This document shows positions 41,723 through 53,408 of a stretch of DNA of 64,000 bases, piece after piece. The notes beneath the pieces are model-generated. The model saw nothing but the letters and a program-made list of their open reading frames with translations, was not told the origin of the DNA and made no database searches. The translations under genes were made by a program, and so were the position numbers. Origin of the DNA: Apostichopus japonicus (Eukaryota; Echinodermata; Holothuroidea; Aspidochirotida; Stichopodidae). The stretch's first letter is position 1. Each line of letters starts with the position of its first letter. The DNA lies in the NCBI RefSeq assembly GCF_037975245.1, contig NC_092568.1:14533501-14597500 (forward strand). Reading direction: 5' to 3'.

Positions 41723-44700
41723 GGTACCGCACAATCGATTTATCGGTACCGCACATTCGATTTATCGGTATCGCACATTCGATATATCGGTACCGCACAT
41801 TCGATTTATCGGTATCGCACAATCGATTTATCCGTACCGCACATTCCATTTATCTGTATCGCACATTCGATTTATTTGTATCGCACATTCGATTTATCGG
41901 TACCGCACATTCGATTTATTGGTATCGCAAATTTGATTTATCGGTACCGCCTATTCGATTTATCGGTATCGCACATTCGATTTATTTGTATCGCTTATTC
42001 GATTTATCGGTACCGTACATTTGATTTATCGGTATCGCATATTCGATTTATCGGTACCGCACATTCGATTCATCGGTACCGCACATTCGATTAATCGGTA
42101 TCCTAATTTGATTTATCGGTCCCGCACAATGGATTTATCGGTATCGCACTTTCGAGTTTTTGGTATCCCACATTCGATTTATTTGTATCGCTTATTCGAT
42201 TTATCGGTACCGCACAATCGATTTATCGGTACGGCACATTCGATTTATCGGTATCGCACATTCGATATATCGGTACCGCACATTCGATTTATCGGTATCG
42301 CACAATCGATTTATCGGTACCGCACATTCCATTTATCTGTATCGCACATTCGATTTATTTGTATCGCACATTCGATTTATCGGTACCGCACATTCGATTT
42401 ATTGGTATCGCAAATTTGATTTATCGGTACCGCACATTCGATTGATCGGTATCCCACATTCGATTTATTTGTATCGCTTATTCGATTTATCGGTATCGCA
42501 CATTCGATTTATCGGTATCGCACATTCGATTTATTGGTATCCCACATTCGATTTATTTGTATCGCTTATTCGATTTTTCGGTATCGCGCATTCGATTTAT
42601 CGGTACCGCACATTCGATTAATCGGTATCGCACTATCGATTAATAGGTACCGCACATTCTATTTATCGGTACCGCACATTCTATTTATCGGTATCGCTCA
42701 TTCGATTAATCGGTATCGCACGTTCGATTTATCGGTATCCCACATTCGATTTATTTGTATCGCTTATTCGATTTATCGGTATCGCACAACCGATTCATCG
42801 GTAACGCACATTCGACTTTTCGGTACCGCACAATCGATTTATCGTTACCGCACATTCGATTTATCGGTATGGCATATTCGATTTATCGGTACCGCACATT
42901 CGATTTATCAGTATCGCACATTCGATTTATCGGTATTGCACATTCGATTTATCGGTACCGCACATTCGATTTATCGGTCCGCACATCGATTTATCGGTAA
43001 AGCACATTCGATTGATCGGTCCCGCAAAATTGATTTATCGGTACCACACATTCCATTTATCGGTATCGCAAATTCGATATATCGGTACCGCACATTCGAT
43101 TGATCGGTCCCGCAAAATCGAATTATCGGTATCACAAATTTGATTTATCGGTATCGCAAATTCGATTGATCGGTACCGCACAATCGATTTATCGGTCTCT
43201 TCAATCGATTTATACCGCACTTTCGATTTCTCGGTACCGCACATTCGATTTATTGGTACCGCACAATCGATTTATCGGTATCGCACATTCGATTTATCGG
43301 TACCGTATATTGGATTTATTGGTATCGCAAATTCGATTTATCGGTACCGCACATTCGATTTATCTGTATCGCACATTCGATTTATAGGTATCCCACATTC
43401 GGTTTATTTGTATCGTTTATTCGATTTATCGGTATCGCACATTCGATTTATCGGTATCGCACATTCGATTTATTGGTATCCCACATTTGATTTATTTGTA
43501 TCGCTTATTCGATTTATCGGTACCGCACAATCGATTTATCGGTACCGCACATTCGATTTATCGGTATCGCACAATCGATTTATCGGTACCGCACATTCCA
43601 TTTATCTGTATCGCACATTCGAGTTATTTGTATCGCACATTCGATTTATCGGTACCGCACATTCGATTTATTGGTATCGCAAATTTGATTTATCGGTACC
43701 GCACATTCGATTTATCTGTATCGCTCATTCGATTTATCGGTATCGCACATTAGATTTATTGGTATCCCACATTCGATTTATTTGTATCGCTTATTCGATT
43801 TATCGGTATCGCGCATTCGATTTATCGGTACCGCACATTCGATTAATCGGTATCGCACGTTGGATTTATCGGTAATGCACTTTCGATTTATCGGTCTTGC
43901 ACAATCGATTCATCGGTACCGCACATTCGATTTATCGGTATCGTACATTTGATTTATCGGTCCCGCTCAATCGATTTATCGGTATCGCACTATCGATTAA
44001 TAGGTACCGCACATTCTATTTATCGGTACCGCACATTCGATTTATCGGTATCGCTCATTCGATTAATCGGTATCGCACGTTCGATTTATCGGTATCCCAC
44101 ATTCGATTTATTTGTATCGCTTAATCGATTTATCGGTATCGCACAACCGATTCATCGGTATCGCTTATTCGATTTATCGGTATCGCACAACCGATTCATC
44201 GGTATCGCACATTCGACTTATCGGTACCGCACAATCGATTTATCGGTACAGCACATTGGATTTATCGGTCCGCACATCGATTTATCGGTAAAGCACATTC
44301 GATTGATCGGTCCCGCAAAATCGAATTATCGGTACCACACATTTGATTTATCGGTATCGCAAATTCGATTGATCGGTACCGCACAATCGATTTATCGGTC
44401 TCTTCAATCGATTTATAGGTACCTCAAAATCGATTTATCGATACCGCACATTCGATTTATCGGTACCGCAAAATCGATTTATCGGTATCGCACATTCGAT
44501 TTATCGGTACCGCACTTTCGATTTATCGGTACCGCACAATCGATTTATCGGTATCGCACATTCGATATATCGGTACCACACATTCGATTTATCGATACCA
44601 TCTTTCTATTTATCGGTACCGCAAAATCGATTTATCGGTATCGCACATTCAATTCATCGGTATCGTAAATTTGATTTATCGGTCCCGCTCAATCGATTTA

Positions 44701-44919
44701 TCGGTATCGCATTTTCGATTAATAGGTACCGCACATTCGATTTATCGGTACCGCACATTCGATTTATCGGTATCGCTCATTCGATTAATAGGTATCGCAC
44801 GTTCGATTTATCGGTATCCCACATTCGATTTATTTGTATCGCATATTCGATTTATCGGTACCGCACATTCGATTGATCGGTCCCGCAAAATCAAATTATC
44901 GGTACCACACATTCGATTT

Positions 44920-45394
44920 ATTTGTATCGCTTATTCGATTTATCGGTACCGCACAATCGATTTATCGGTACGGCACATTCGATTTATCGGTATCGCACAT
45001 TCGATATATCGGTACCGCACATTCGATTTATCGGTATCGCACAATCGATTTATCGGTACCGCACATTCCATTTATCTGTATCGCACATTCGATTTATTTG
45101 TATCGCACATTCGATTTATCGGTACCGCACATTCGATTTATTGGTATCGCAAATTTGATTTATCGGTACCGCACATTCGATTGATCGGTATCCCACATTC
45201 GATTTATTTGTATCGCTTATTCGATTTATCGGTATCGCACATTCGATTTATCGGTATCGCACATTCGATTTATTGGTATCCCACATTCGATTTATTTGTA
45301 TCGCTTATTCGATTTTTCGGTATCGCGCATTCGATTTATCGGTACCGCACATTCGATTAATCGGTATCGCACTATCGATTAATAGGTACCGCAC
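44920..45394 (+). repeat. Displaced duplicate of 42181-42655 at the A/B junction
   Basis: About 475 bp repeat sequence located 2739 bp upstream in the same orientation, including the TTTGTATCGCTTATT monomers and the GCACTATCGATTAATAGG monomer. Immediately afterwards the sequence matches 29088 onward. The junction between the rearranged 10-kb unit and the B-U-B block therefore lies at about 45394. Confidence 0.85.
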
Positions 45395-45526
45395 ATTCTA
45401 TTTATCGGTACCGAACATTCGATTTATCTGTATCGCACATTCTATTCATCGCTATCCCACATTCCATTTATTTGTATCGCTTATTCGATTTATCGGTATC
45501 GCACATTCGATTTATCGGTATCGCAC

Positions 45527-48500
45527 ATTCGTTTGATGGATTCCGCACATTCGATTGATCGGTGTCGACCATACGATTGATCGATACCACACATTCGATT
45601 GGTCGGTACCGCACAACCGATGATCGGTACCGCACATTCGATTGATCGGTACCAAACTTTCGATTGATCGATACCGCACATTCGATTGATCAGTACCCCA
45701 CATTCGATTGATCGGCATCGAACATTCGAAAGATTGGTTCCGCACATATGATCGATCGGTATCGCACATTCGATTCTACGATACCGAACATTCGGTTGTT
45801 CGGTATCGTACATTCGATTGATCGGTACCGCACATTCGATTGATCGTTATCGCACATTCAATACATCGGTACCGAACATCCGATACATCGGTATCACACA
45901 TTCGATTGATCGGTATCGTACATTCAGTTGATAGGTACCGCACATTCGATTGACTGGTAACGCACATTCAATTGATCGGTACAGATTATTCGATTGATTG
46001 GTACCACACATTGGACTTATCGGTACCGCACATTCGATCGATTGGTACTGCATATTTGATTGATCGGTATCGGACATTCTATTGATCGGAACCGCACATT
46101 TGATTGAAAGGTACCGAACATTCGATTGATCAGTACCGCACATTCGAATGATTGGTACCGAACATTCGATTGATCGGTATCGCACATTCTATTGATCGGA
46201 ACCGCACATTCGATTGATCGGTACCGCTCATTCGATTCTTCGATACCGAATATTCGATTGATCGGTATCGCACATTTGAACGATTGGTACCACACATTCG
46301 ATTGATCGGTATCGCACATTCGATTCATCGGAACCGCACATTCGATAATCGTTACCGCACATTTGATTTACAGTACCGAACATTCGATTGACACGTAACG
46401 AACATTAGATTGATCGGTATCGCACAATCGATTAATCGGTATCGCACATTCGATTGATCAGTACCAAATATTCGATTGATCGGTACCGCACATTTGATTG
46501 ATCTGTACCGAATATTCGATTGATCGATACCGCACATTCGATTGATCGGTTTAGCACATTCGATTTTTCGGTACCGCACATTCGATACATCGGTACCGAA
46601 CATTCCATTTATCGATTCCGCAAATTCGATTGCAGTATCGCACATTCGATTGGTCGTTATCGCACATTGGATTGATTGGTACCGCACATTCGATTGATAG
46701 GTCTTGCACATTTGCTCGATCGGTACCGCAATTCCGATTGATCTGTGCGCCACATTCGATTGATCGGTACCGAACATTCGATTGATCGGTATCGCACATT
46801 TCAATGATTGGTACCACACATTCAATTGATTGGTACCGCACATTCGATTCTTCGATACTGAACATTCGATTGATCGGTATCGTACCTTCGATTGATCGCA
46901 ACCGAATATTCGGTTGATCGGTACCGAACATTCTATTGATTACCACACATTCGATTGATCGGTACCGACCATTTGATTGATCGGTACCGGACATTCTTTT
47001 GATCTGTGCCGCACATTCGATTGATCGGTATTGCACATCCGCTCGATCGGTACCGAAATTGAACGGTAGTGCACATTCGACTGATCGATACCGAACATTC
47101 GATTGATCGGTATCGCACATTCGAATGATTGGTACCACACATTTGATTAATCGGTATCGCACTTTCGATTCATCGGAACCGCACATTCCATTGATTGGTA
47201 CCGCACATTCGATTGATCGCTACCGCACATTCGATTGATTGGTATCGAACATTCGATTGATCGGTACCGCATATTCGATTGATCGGTACCGCACATTCGA
47301 TTCATCGTTACCGCACATTCGATTGATCGGTACCACACATTCGATTCATCGGTACTGCTCATTCGATTCATCGGTATCGCACATTCGATTGATCGGTACC
47401 GAACATTCGATTAATCGGTACCGCACATTCTATTGATCGGTACCACACATACGATTGTTAGGTACCGCACTTTCGATTAATCGGTACCGAACATTCGATT
47501 GATGGATTCCGCACATTCGATTGTTCGGTACCGACCATACGATTGATCGATACCACACATTCGATTGGTCGGTACCGCACAACCGATGATTGGTACCGAA
47601 CATTCGAATGATTGGTTCCGCACATTTGATTAATCGGTACCGCACATTCGAATGATCGGTATCGCATATTCGATTGATCGGTAACGAACATTCGATAGAT
47701 CGGTATCGCACATTCCATTAATCAGTACCAAACATTTAATTGATCGGTACTGCACATTTTAGTGATCTGTACCAAACATCCCATTGATCGATACGGAAAA
47801 TTTGATCGATCGGTACCGCACATTCGATTGATCGGTACAGAACAATCAATTGATCGGTACCGCACATTCGATTGATCTGTATCGCACATTCGATTGATCA
47901 GTATCGCATATTCGATTGATCGGTATTGCACAATCGATTGATCTGTACCGAACATTCGATTGATCGATACCGAACATTCGATTGATCGGTATCGCACATT
48001 CGTTTGATTGATCCCGCACATTTGATTGAACGGTACCGCACATTTGATTGATCGGTACCGCACATTCAATTGATCGGTACCGCACATTCGATTGATCGGT
48101 ATTGAAAATTCGATTCATCGGTATTGCACATTTGATCGAGGGCACATTCTTTTGATAGGCATTGCACCTTTGAGTGAACGGTACCGAACATTCGATTGAT
48201 CGGTACCGCACATTCGATTGATCGGTACCGCATTTTCTATTGATGGGTACCGCACATTCGATTGATCGCTACCGACCATTCGATTGATCGGTATCGCACA
48301 TTCGATTGATGGGTATTGCACATTCCTTTTATCGGTATTGGACATTTGATCGATCGCACATTCGTTTTATCGGCATTGTACATTCGCATGATCGGTACCG
48401 CACATTCGATTGATCGGTATTGCACATTCGATCGATCGGTACTTAACATTCGATTGATCGCTACCGCACATTCGATTGATTCGTATCGAACATTCGATTG

Positions 48501-48842
48501 ATCGGTACCGTATATTTGATTGATCGGTACAGCACATTCAATACATCGGTACCAAACATTCGATTGGTCGGTACCGCACATCGATTAAACGGTACCGATC
48601 ATTCGATTAATTGGTACCGCACATTTGATTGATCGGTACCGCACATTCGATTGATCGGTACCGCACTTCGATTGATCGGTACCGCACATTCGATTGATCG
48701 GTACCGCACATTCAATTGATCGGTACCGAACATTGGATTGATCGATACCGCACATTCAATTGATCGGTATCGCACAATTGATTGATCGGTACCGCACATT
48801 CAATGCATCGGTATTGCACATTTGATTCATCGATATTGCACT
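45527..48842 (+). repeat. 22-bp satellite, type B, block 3 (repeat of block 1)
   Basis: Copy of 29221-32580 at an offset of 16,306 bp; the match begins slightly upstream, at about 45394/29088. Near 48436 it lacks 44 bp (two monomers with GATCGATACGG and GATCGTTATCG) present at about 32130, after which the offset is 16,262 bp. Otherwise only single-base differences were noticed (near 45533 and 46161, for example). Confidence 0.95.
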
Positions 48843-48853
48843 GTTAATCTAAG

Positions 48854-49076
48854 TTAGTCAAATTGACTAATTAAAATTAGTCCTGCACAGTGCTTCGTAC
48901 GCCTAATTAAAATTAGGCAAATGACTAACCGGCAAAGATTAGTCGTATGACTAATATGCCAAACTAGTCTGGTGACTAATATATCATAGTCATATGACCA
49001 TTCAATTAGTCTGGTGACTTCCAAAATTAGTCCTGCACAGCACTTGACCTGTTATTCATTAGTCATCAGACTAATG
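48854..49076. repeat. TTAGTC/GACTAA palindrome cluster, insert U copy 2
   Basis: Identical in layout to the cluster at 32592-32814, with the same five inverted repeats and the two pairs of short direct repeats. It again lies within about 12 bp of the end of the satellite. Confidence 0.85.
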
Positions 49077-49205
49077 CGCCATTCATCACGATTTGGTTTC
49101 ACTTTAGCGGATATTTTGGCCTCCAGTTTGTGTGGAGATCTTCGTGTGCATAACATCTGTAAGTTTCACTCAGGGTTCCTGGTGGCTGTTGCTAATACAA
49201 TCCGA

Positions 49206-49221
49206 CCCCCCCCCCCCCCCC
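49206..49221 (+). repeat. C16 homopolymer in insert U copy 2
   Basis: Sixteen C residues where the first insert copy has ten. It is the largest length difference between the two inserts. Confidence 0.9.
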
Positions 49222-49331
49222 TCCAAGAAAAAAAAATCTTGTGGGGTAAATGAAGGAAATCCTATTGCAAGGTTGAAAAGGTATGTTTGAATAAAAAATA
49301 CAGAAATCATGGCTTCATTTTATCAGACTCA

Positions 49332-49337
49332 TTTATT
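49332..49337 (-). promoter_or_regulatory. Candidate polyadenylation signal, insert U copy 2
   Basis: Minus-strand AATAAA at the position matching 33064 in the first insert copy, downstream of the exon-like blocks. Support is positional only. Confidence 0.28.
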
Positions 49338-49722
49338 GCTATAACATATCTTGAAAAGCATACATGGAAAGCCTCAATAGGAGTGTTACAGCTAGAATGG
49401 GGTGATATTTCTCCCATGGTTCAATCATTAATAAAAACTTTGTCAGATTAAGCCAATATTTTCAGAGAACTGTTTCAAGGGATGCAAATATTATAAACAA
49501 GTTGGTCCCAAATGGCTGTCCCAATCACCAAATTGTGTCAGAGGATTGAAAATACAATATATTGATATAAAAATTATACAGCAGTTTGTCCAAATAATGG
49601 ACAAATAAATTTTAATAAGAACTGAAAAGTCAAAGTTCTATTAAAAACATGTCATGTCATGACTCAATTCGTTGCTTTAAAATGTACTGCTACACAACAA
49701 GTGTGTTGACCAGAAAATACTG

Positions 49723-49913
49723 GATGATTTTCTGGATGAAGACCATGGTCTTCTTACAAACAGTGGGACAAGCCAAGTTGAAAACTTAGTATGATGCTAT
49801 GTATGCTGACAGAGCTGAAATCAACCAACTGCAAGAGCCAACTTCTTCCCCATCAAATATTGTAAAGTGGGTTTATTCTGCACAAGTAAGACCATTTCCC
49901 TTGATGTAGAGGG
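49723..49913 (-). pseudogene. Decayed duplicate of the last exon, insert U copy 2
   Basis: Same sequence as 33455-33645, with the same two TAA codons and the same relation to the neighbouring exon-like block. Both insert copies therefore inherited the decayed exon, and the exon duplication is older than the duplication of the insert. Confidence 0.63.
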
Positions 49914-50082
49914 CTAAATATTTAAATCTTATTATGAATTACATTTTAAGTATCAACTAGTTTAAAAGTATAATAATTTCGTTTTAACAGCAGACAAACG
50001 ACAACGGTCAGAGGGTCTATTCAGGTTTTTACACCTAGAGGTTTTGATTAACCCTCTCCAACACACTTAAAATGGAAAGGTC

Positions 50083-51466
50083 TTACTTAAAATTGTCATT
50101 AATGTTTAAGATGATTTTCTGAATGAATACCATGGTCTTCTTGCAAACAATGGGGTAAGCTAAGTTGAAAACGTAAAATGATGCAATGTATGAAGACAAT
50201 CCGAAATCAACAGACTGCAAGATCCAACTTCTTCCCCATCAACAAATATTGTAAAGCAGGTTGATTCTCCATAAGTGGCACCATTTCTCCTGATGTAGAG
50301 GGCTTGGGGGTCTTCATTCTATAAGCAAGAAAATACACTATAATATTTTACATGGTATGGTATGGTACAAGTGATTATTGGTATCAATGTGGCTTTTAGT
50401 CACCCTACTTGAACCTGAAATAATTTGGCTTTCTACACCACTTTTTTAAATTCCCATTCAAGTGTGATTTTAAGCATAATAGCTGTTGTCTAGCTGCATG
50501 CAGTTTCACGACAAGTGAAATAAATCCCAACCAACCAAGCTGCATTTAAATTTGGAAAATTTGTTTTCTCTGTTGAAATTAGTGCTAACACTAACCCTGG
50601 ACAATTCATAAAGTAACAATAATATCACAAAACAATCTGCCAAAACCATACACTTCACACATATAATTCATAATACTAATGTGCTTAGATTATGAACAGT
50701 TTTACATGTCATATTTTTTGCACAGCTGTTCCTTATGCATCAAAGGTATGGTCACATGGCCTACATTTTCGGAGACCAACTCTTCACCTTCAGTTAGTGC
50801 CAACTTTTGTTTCCAAATACCATTAAAAAACATTTGCTTTCAAGATGAAATTCAAACTGGCTATTAATTATGGTTTAACACCCATCACATTACTTCTCAT
50901 GAGATTTACAAGCGTTTTGTAGGAAATTCATTGCTATCCACTGTCCACTAATGAAAATTAATCTGAAGAAATTAAAATGGCAAATGTTTATACCAACACT
51001 ACCATGCTAAGTTTAAATGAAATTGACCATATATATCACTAACAAAGACATCAGGGGCTATCTACAGATCATAAAGGCATCCACATATATTCTTTTGGTA
51101 AAGTAATGTACAAACAGGGACGCCTACAAGGGAATAGGGCAGGGGACAAATCCCCACGAAAGGGGCACTTTGTGTTGAAAAGGACACACAATGGCGAATA
51201 CAACCAAACTTGGGCTCTATTAAATCAAAGAGATAAGACATTTAACACTTCCTCACTGAATATTAATAAATAACCAATTAATGGAATGTACCTTTCTTAC
51301 TCTGCTCATCTCGTTGTCCTTACATCTCATCAACTGCCCAGGAAAAGACCTCATCCTTTCTCTTCATCGACTGGCACACCTTAAGTACAGATTTGCCATA
51401 CTTCATAAGACCTTCCTACAACCATGGAGCTATAAACAAATCATGGATGTCCTCTTCTTTGCATAC
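50083..51466 (-). pseudogene. Intron-containing gene remnant, insert U copy 2
   Basis: Offset of 16,268 bp from the first remnant. It has the same four exon-like blocks (51466-51324, 50962-50894, 50836-50706 and 50318-50083 on the minus strand), the same TAG between APWL and EGLMKYGK, and the same 1-bp slip in the last block. Shared lesions show that the gene was already broken before the insert was duplicated. No repair or extra lesion was seen. Plus-strand open frames over blocks 1 and 3 are antisense shadows. Confidence 0.58.
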
Positions 51467-51652
51467 CTGTTGGAAATTAATATACAGATATATCAATTTC
51501 AGGGTTTGACAAATAAACCTACTTGAGCACCAGTCACTGATATTTACATTATTGGTTGTGAGGAAAAAATCAAGTTGAATGTATAGGTTACTTCTAGTGG
51601 GTGTTAGTGCAGGAGCAGCTAAAATTTCAATATTTCTGGGGTGTCACAGGCT

Positions 51653-51779
51653 GAGTGCCAAATTGCCAATGCTGTTCAGTCATGTAATGTCTCCTTTTTC
51701 GAAGCCATTACATCATTGACATTTCCCCACAATATCATGAAGGCAGAAACAGTCATTTCTGTGGCATGATTTGGCACTC
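51653..51779. repeat. 127-bp foldback in insert U copy 2
   Basis: Same inverted repeat as at 35385-35511, with outer arms GAGTGCCAAAT/ATTTGGCACTC and inner arms CATTACAT/ATGTAATG. Confidence 0.6.
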
Positions 51780-51986
51780 AACATGATCACACCCAACAGC
51801 ATTCTGAAAAATCACTAACAAATTCAAATTTATCAGGAAGTGTTTAGGAATTCTTCACTCTTGACATCACTAGAGATCTTAATTGGCATAAAAGAGTGCA
51901 ATTCCCCCAAAAAAGTATAAAGAGCATAGTTGACCCAAAAAAGTATAATACTTTAAAAGAATTTAAATTGTTGATTTCAAATATAT

Positions 51987-53408
51987 ACATTTGATCGATC
52001 GCACATTCGTTTGATCTGTTTTGCACATTCGATTGATTGGTAACGCACATTCAATTGATCGGTGCCGCACATTTGATTGATCGGTACCGCAAATTCGATT
52101 AATCGGTACCGCACATTCGATTGATTGGTACCGCACACTCAATACATCGGTACCGAACATTCGATTGATCGGTATCGCACATTCGATTGATCGGTATCGT
52201 ACATTCGATTGATCGGTACCGCACATTCGATTGATCGGTAACGCACATTCAATTGATCGGTACCGAACATTCGATTGATCGATGCCGCGCATTTGATTAA
52301 TCGGTATCGCACATTTGATTGATCGGTACCGCACATTCGTTGCATCGGTATTGCACATTCGGTTCATCGATATTGCACATTTGATCTGTATCGCACATTC
52401 CTTTGATCGGCATTGCACATTCGATTGATCGGTATTGCAACTTCGATTGATCAATATCACACATTCGATCGATCGGAACCGCACATATGATTGATCGGTA
52501 CAGAACAATCAAATGATCGGTTCCGAATATTCGGTTGATCGATACCGAATATTCGATTAGTCGGTTCAGCACATTCAATTTTTCAGTATAAAATGTTCGA
52601 TTGATCGATTCCGCACATTCGATTGGTGGGTACCGCACATTCAATTGGTCGGTTACGCACATTCGATTGATCGATACCGCACATTCCATTGATCGGTACC
52701 GCACATTTGATTGATTGATACCGGACATTCGATTGATCGAAATTGCACATTCGATTCATGGGTATTGCACATTTGATCGAGGGCACATTCGTTTGATCGG
52801 TACCACACATTAGATTGGTCGGTACAGAACCTTCTATTGGTCGGTACCGCACATTCGATTTGTGGGTACCGCACATTCGATCGATTGGTACCGCACATTG
52901 GATTCATCGCTACCGACCATTCGATTGATCGATACCACACATTCGATTGATCGTTACGGCACATTCGTTTGATTGGTATCGCATATTCAAGTAATCGGAA
53001 CCGCATATTCGATTGATCGGTATCGCACATTCGATTGATCGGTATCGCACATTCGATGGTCGGTACCGCACATTCGATTGATCGGTACCGCACATTCGAT
53101 AAATCGATACCGCACATTCAATACATCGGTAGAGAACATTCGATTGATCGATATCGCACATTTGATTGATCGGTATCGTACATTCGATTGATCGGTACCG
53201 CACAATCGATTGATTGGTAACGCACTTTCAATTGATCGGTACAGATTATTCGATTGATTGGTACCGAACATCCTTTCGATCTGTACCGAACATTCAATTG
53301 ATCGGTACTGCACATTCGATCGATCGGTACCGAACATTCGATTGAAAGGTACCGAGCATTCGATTGATCGGTACCGCACATTCGAATGATTGGTACCGCA
53401 CATTCGAT
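51987..53408 (+). repeat. 22-bp satellite, type B, block 4 (repeat of block 2)
   Basis: Copy of 35719-37140 at a constant offset of 16,268 bp. The match stops at about 53408, exactly where the first copy switches to type A. Here type B continues with GATTGATCGGTATTGC, so this is the right-hand end of the 16.3-kb duplication. Confidence 0.94.

Larger units (their letters stand above)
37141..45526 (+). repeat. Third copy of the 10-kb repeat, truncated and rearranged (type A)
   Basis: From 37141 the sequence follows copy 1 from about 9007 onward at an offset of about 28,135 bp, so roughly the first 2.3 kb of the unit is missing. The offset then steps to 28,504 after a 369-bp tandem duplication, to 28,614 (plus 110 bp, five monomers) by about 42755, and to 28,592 by about 44671. 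From about 44920 the order jumps back to material already seen at 42181. Single-base differences are also more frequent than between copies 1 and 2. This copy is therefore older, or has been reshuffled more. Type A ends at about 45526. Confidence 0.9.
48843..51986. other. Insert U, copy 2
   Basis: Near-perfect repeat of 32581-35718 with the same palindrome cluster, exon-like remnants and foldback. The differences I noticed are a C tract of 16 instead of 10 and A instead of G at 49926. It is flanked on both sides by the same type B blocks, so it was duplicated together with its satellite surroundings and did not insert a second time. Confidence 0.93.

Noticed and set aside
46551-47186. Open frame of 211 codons rich in Cys on the minus strand of type B satellite
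   Set aside because: It is the same artefact on the other strand. 21-bp and irregular monomers shift the frame without consequence, so no reading frame is maintained.
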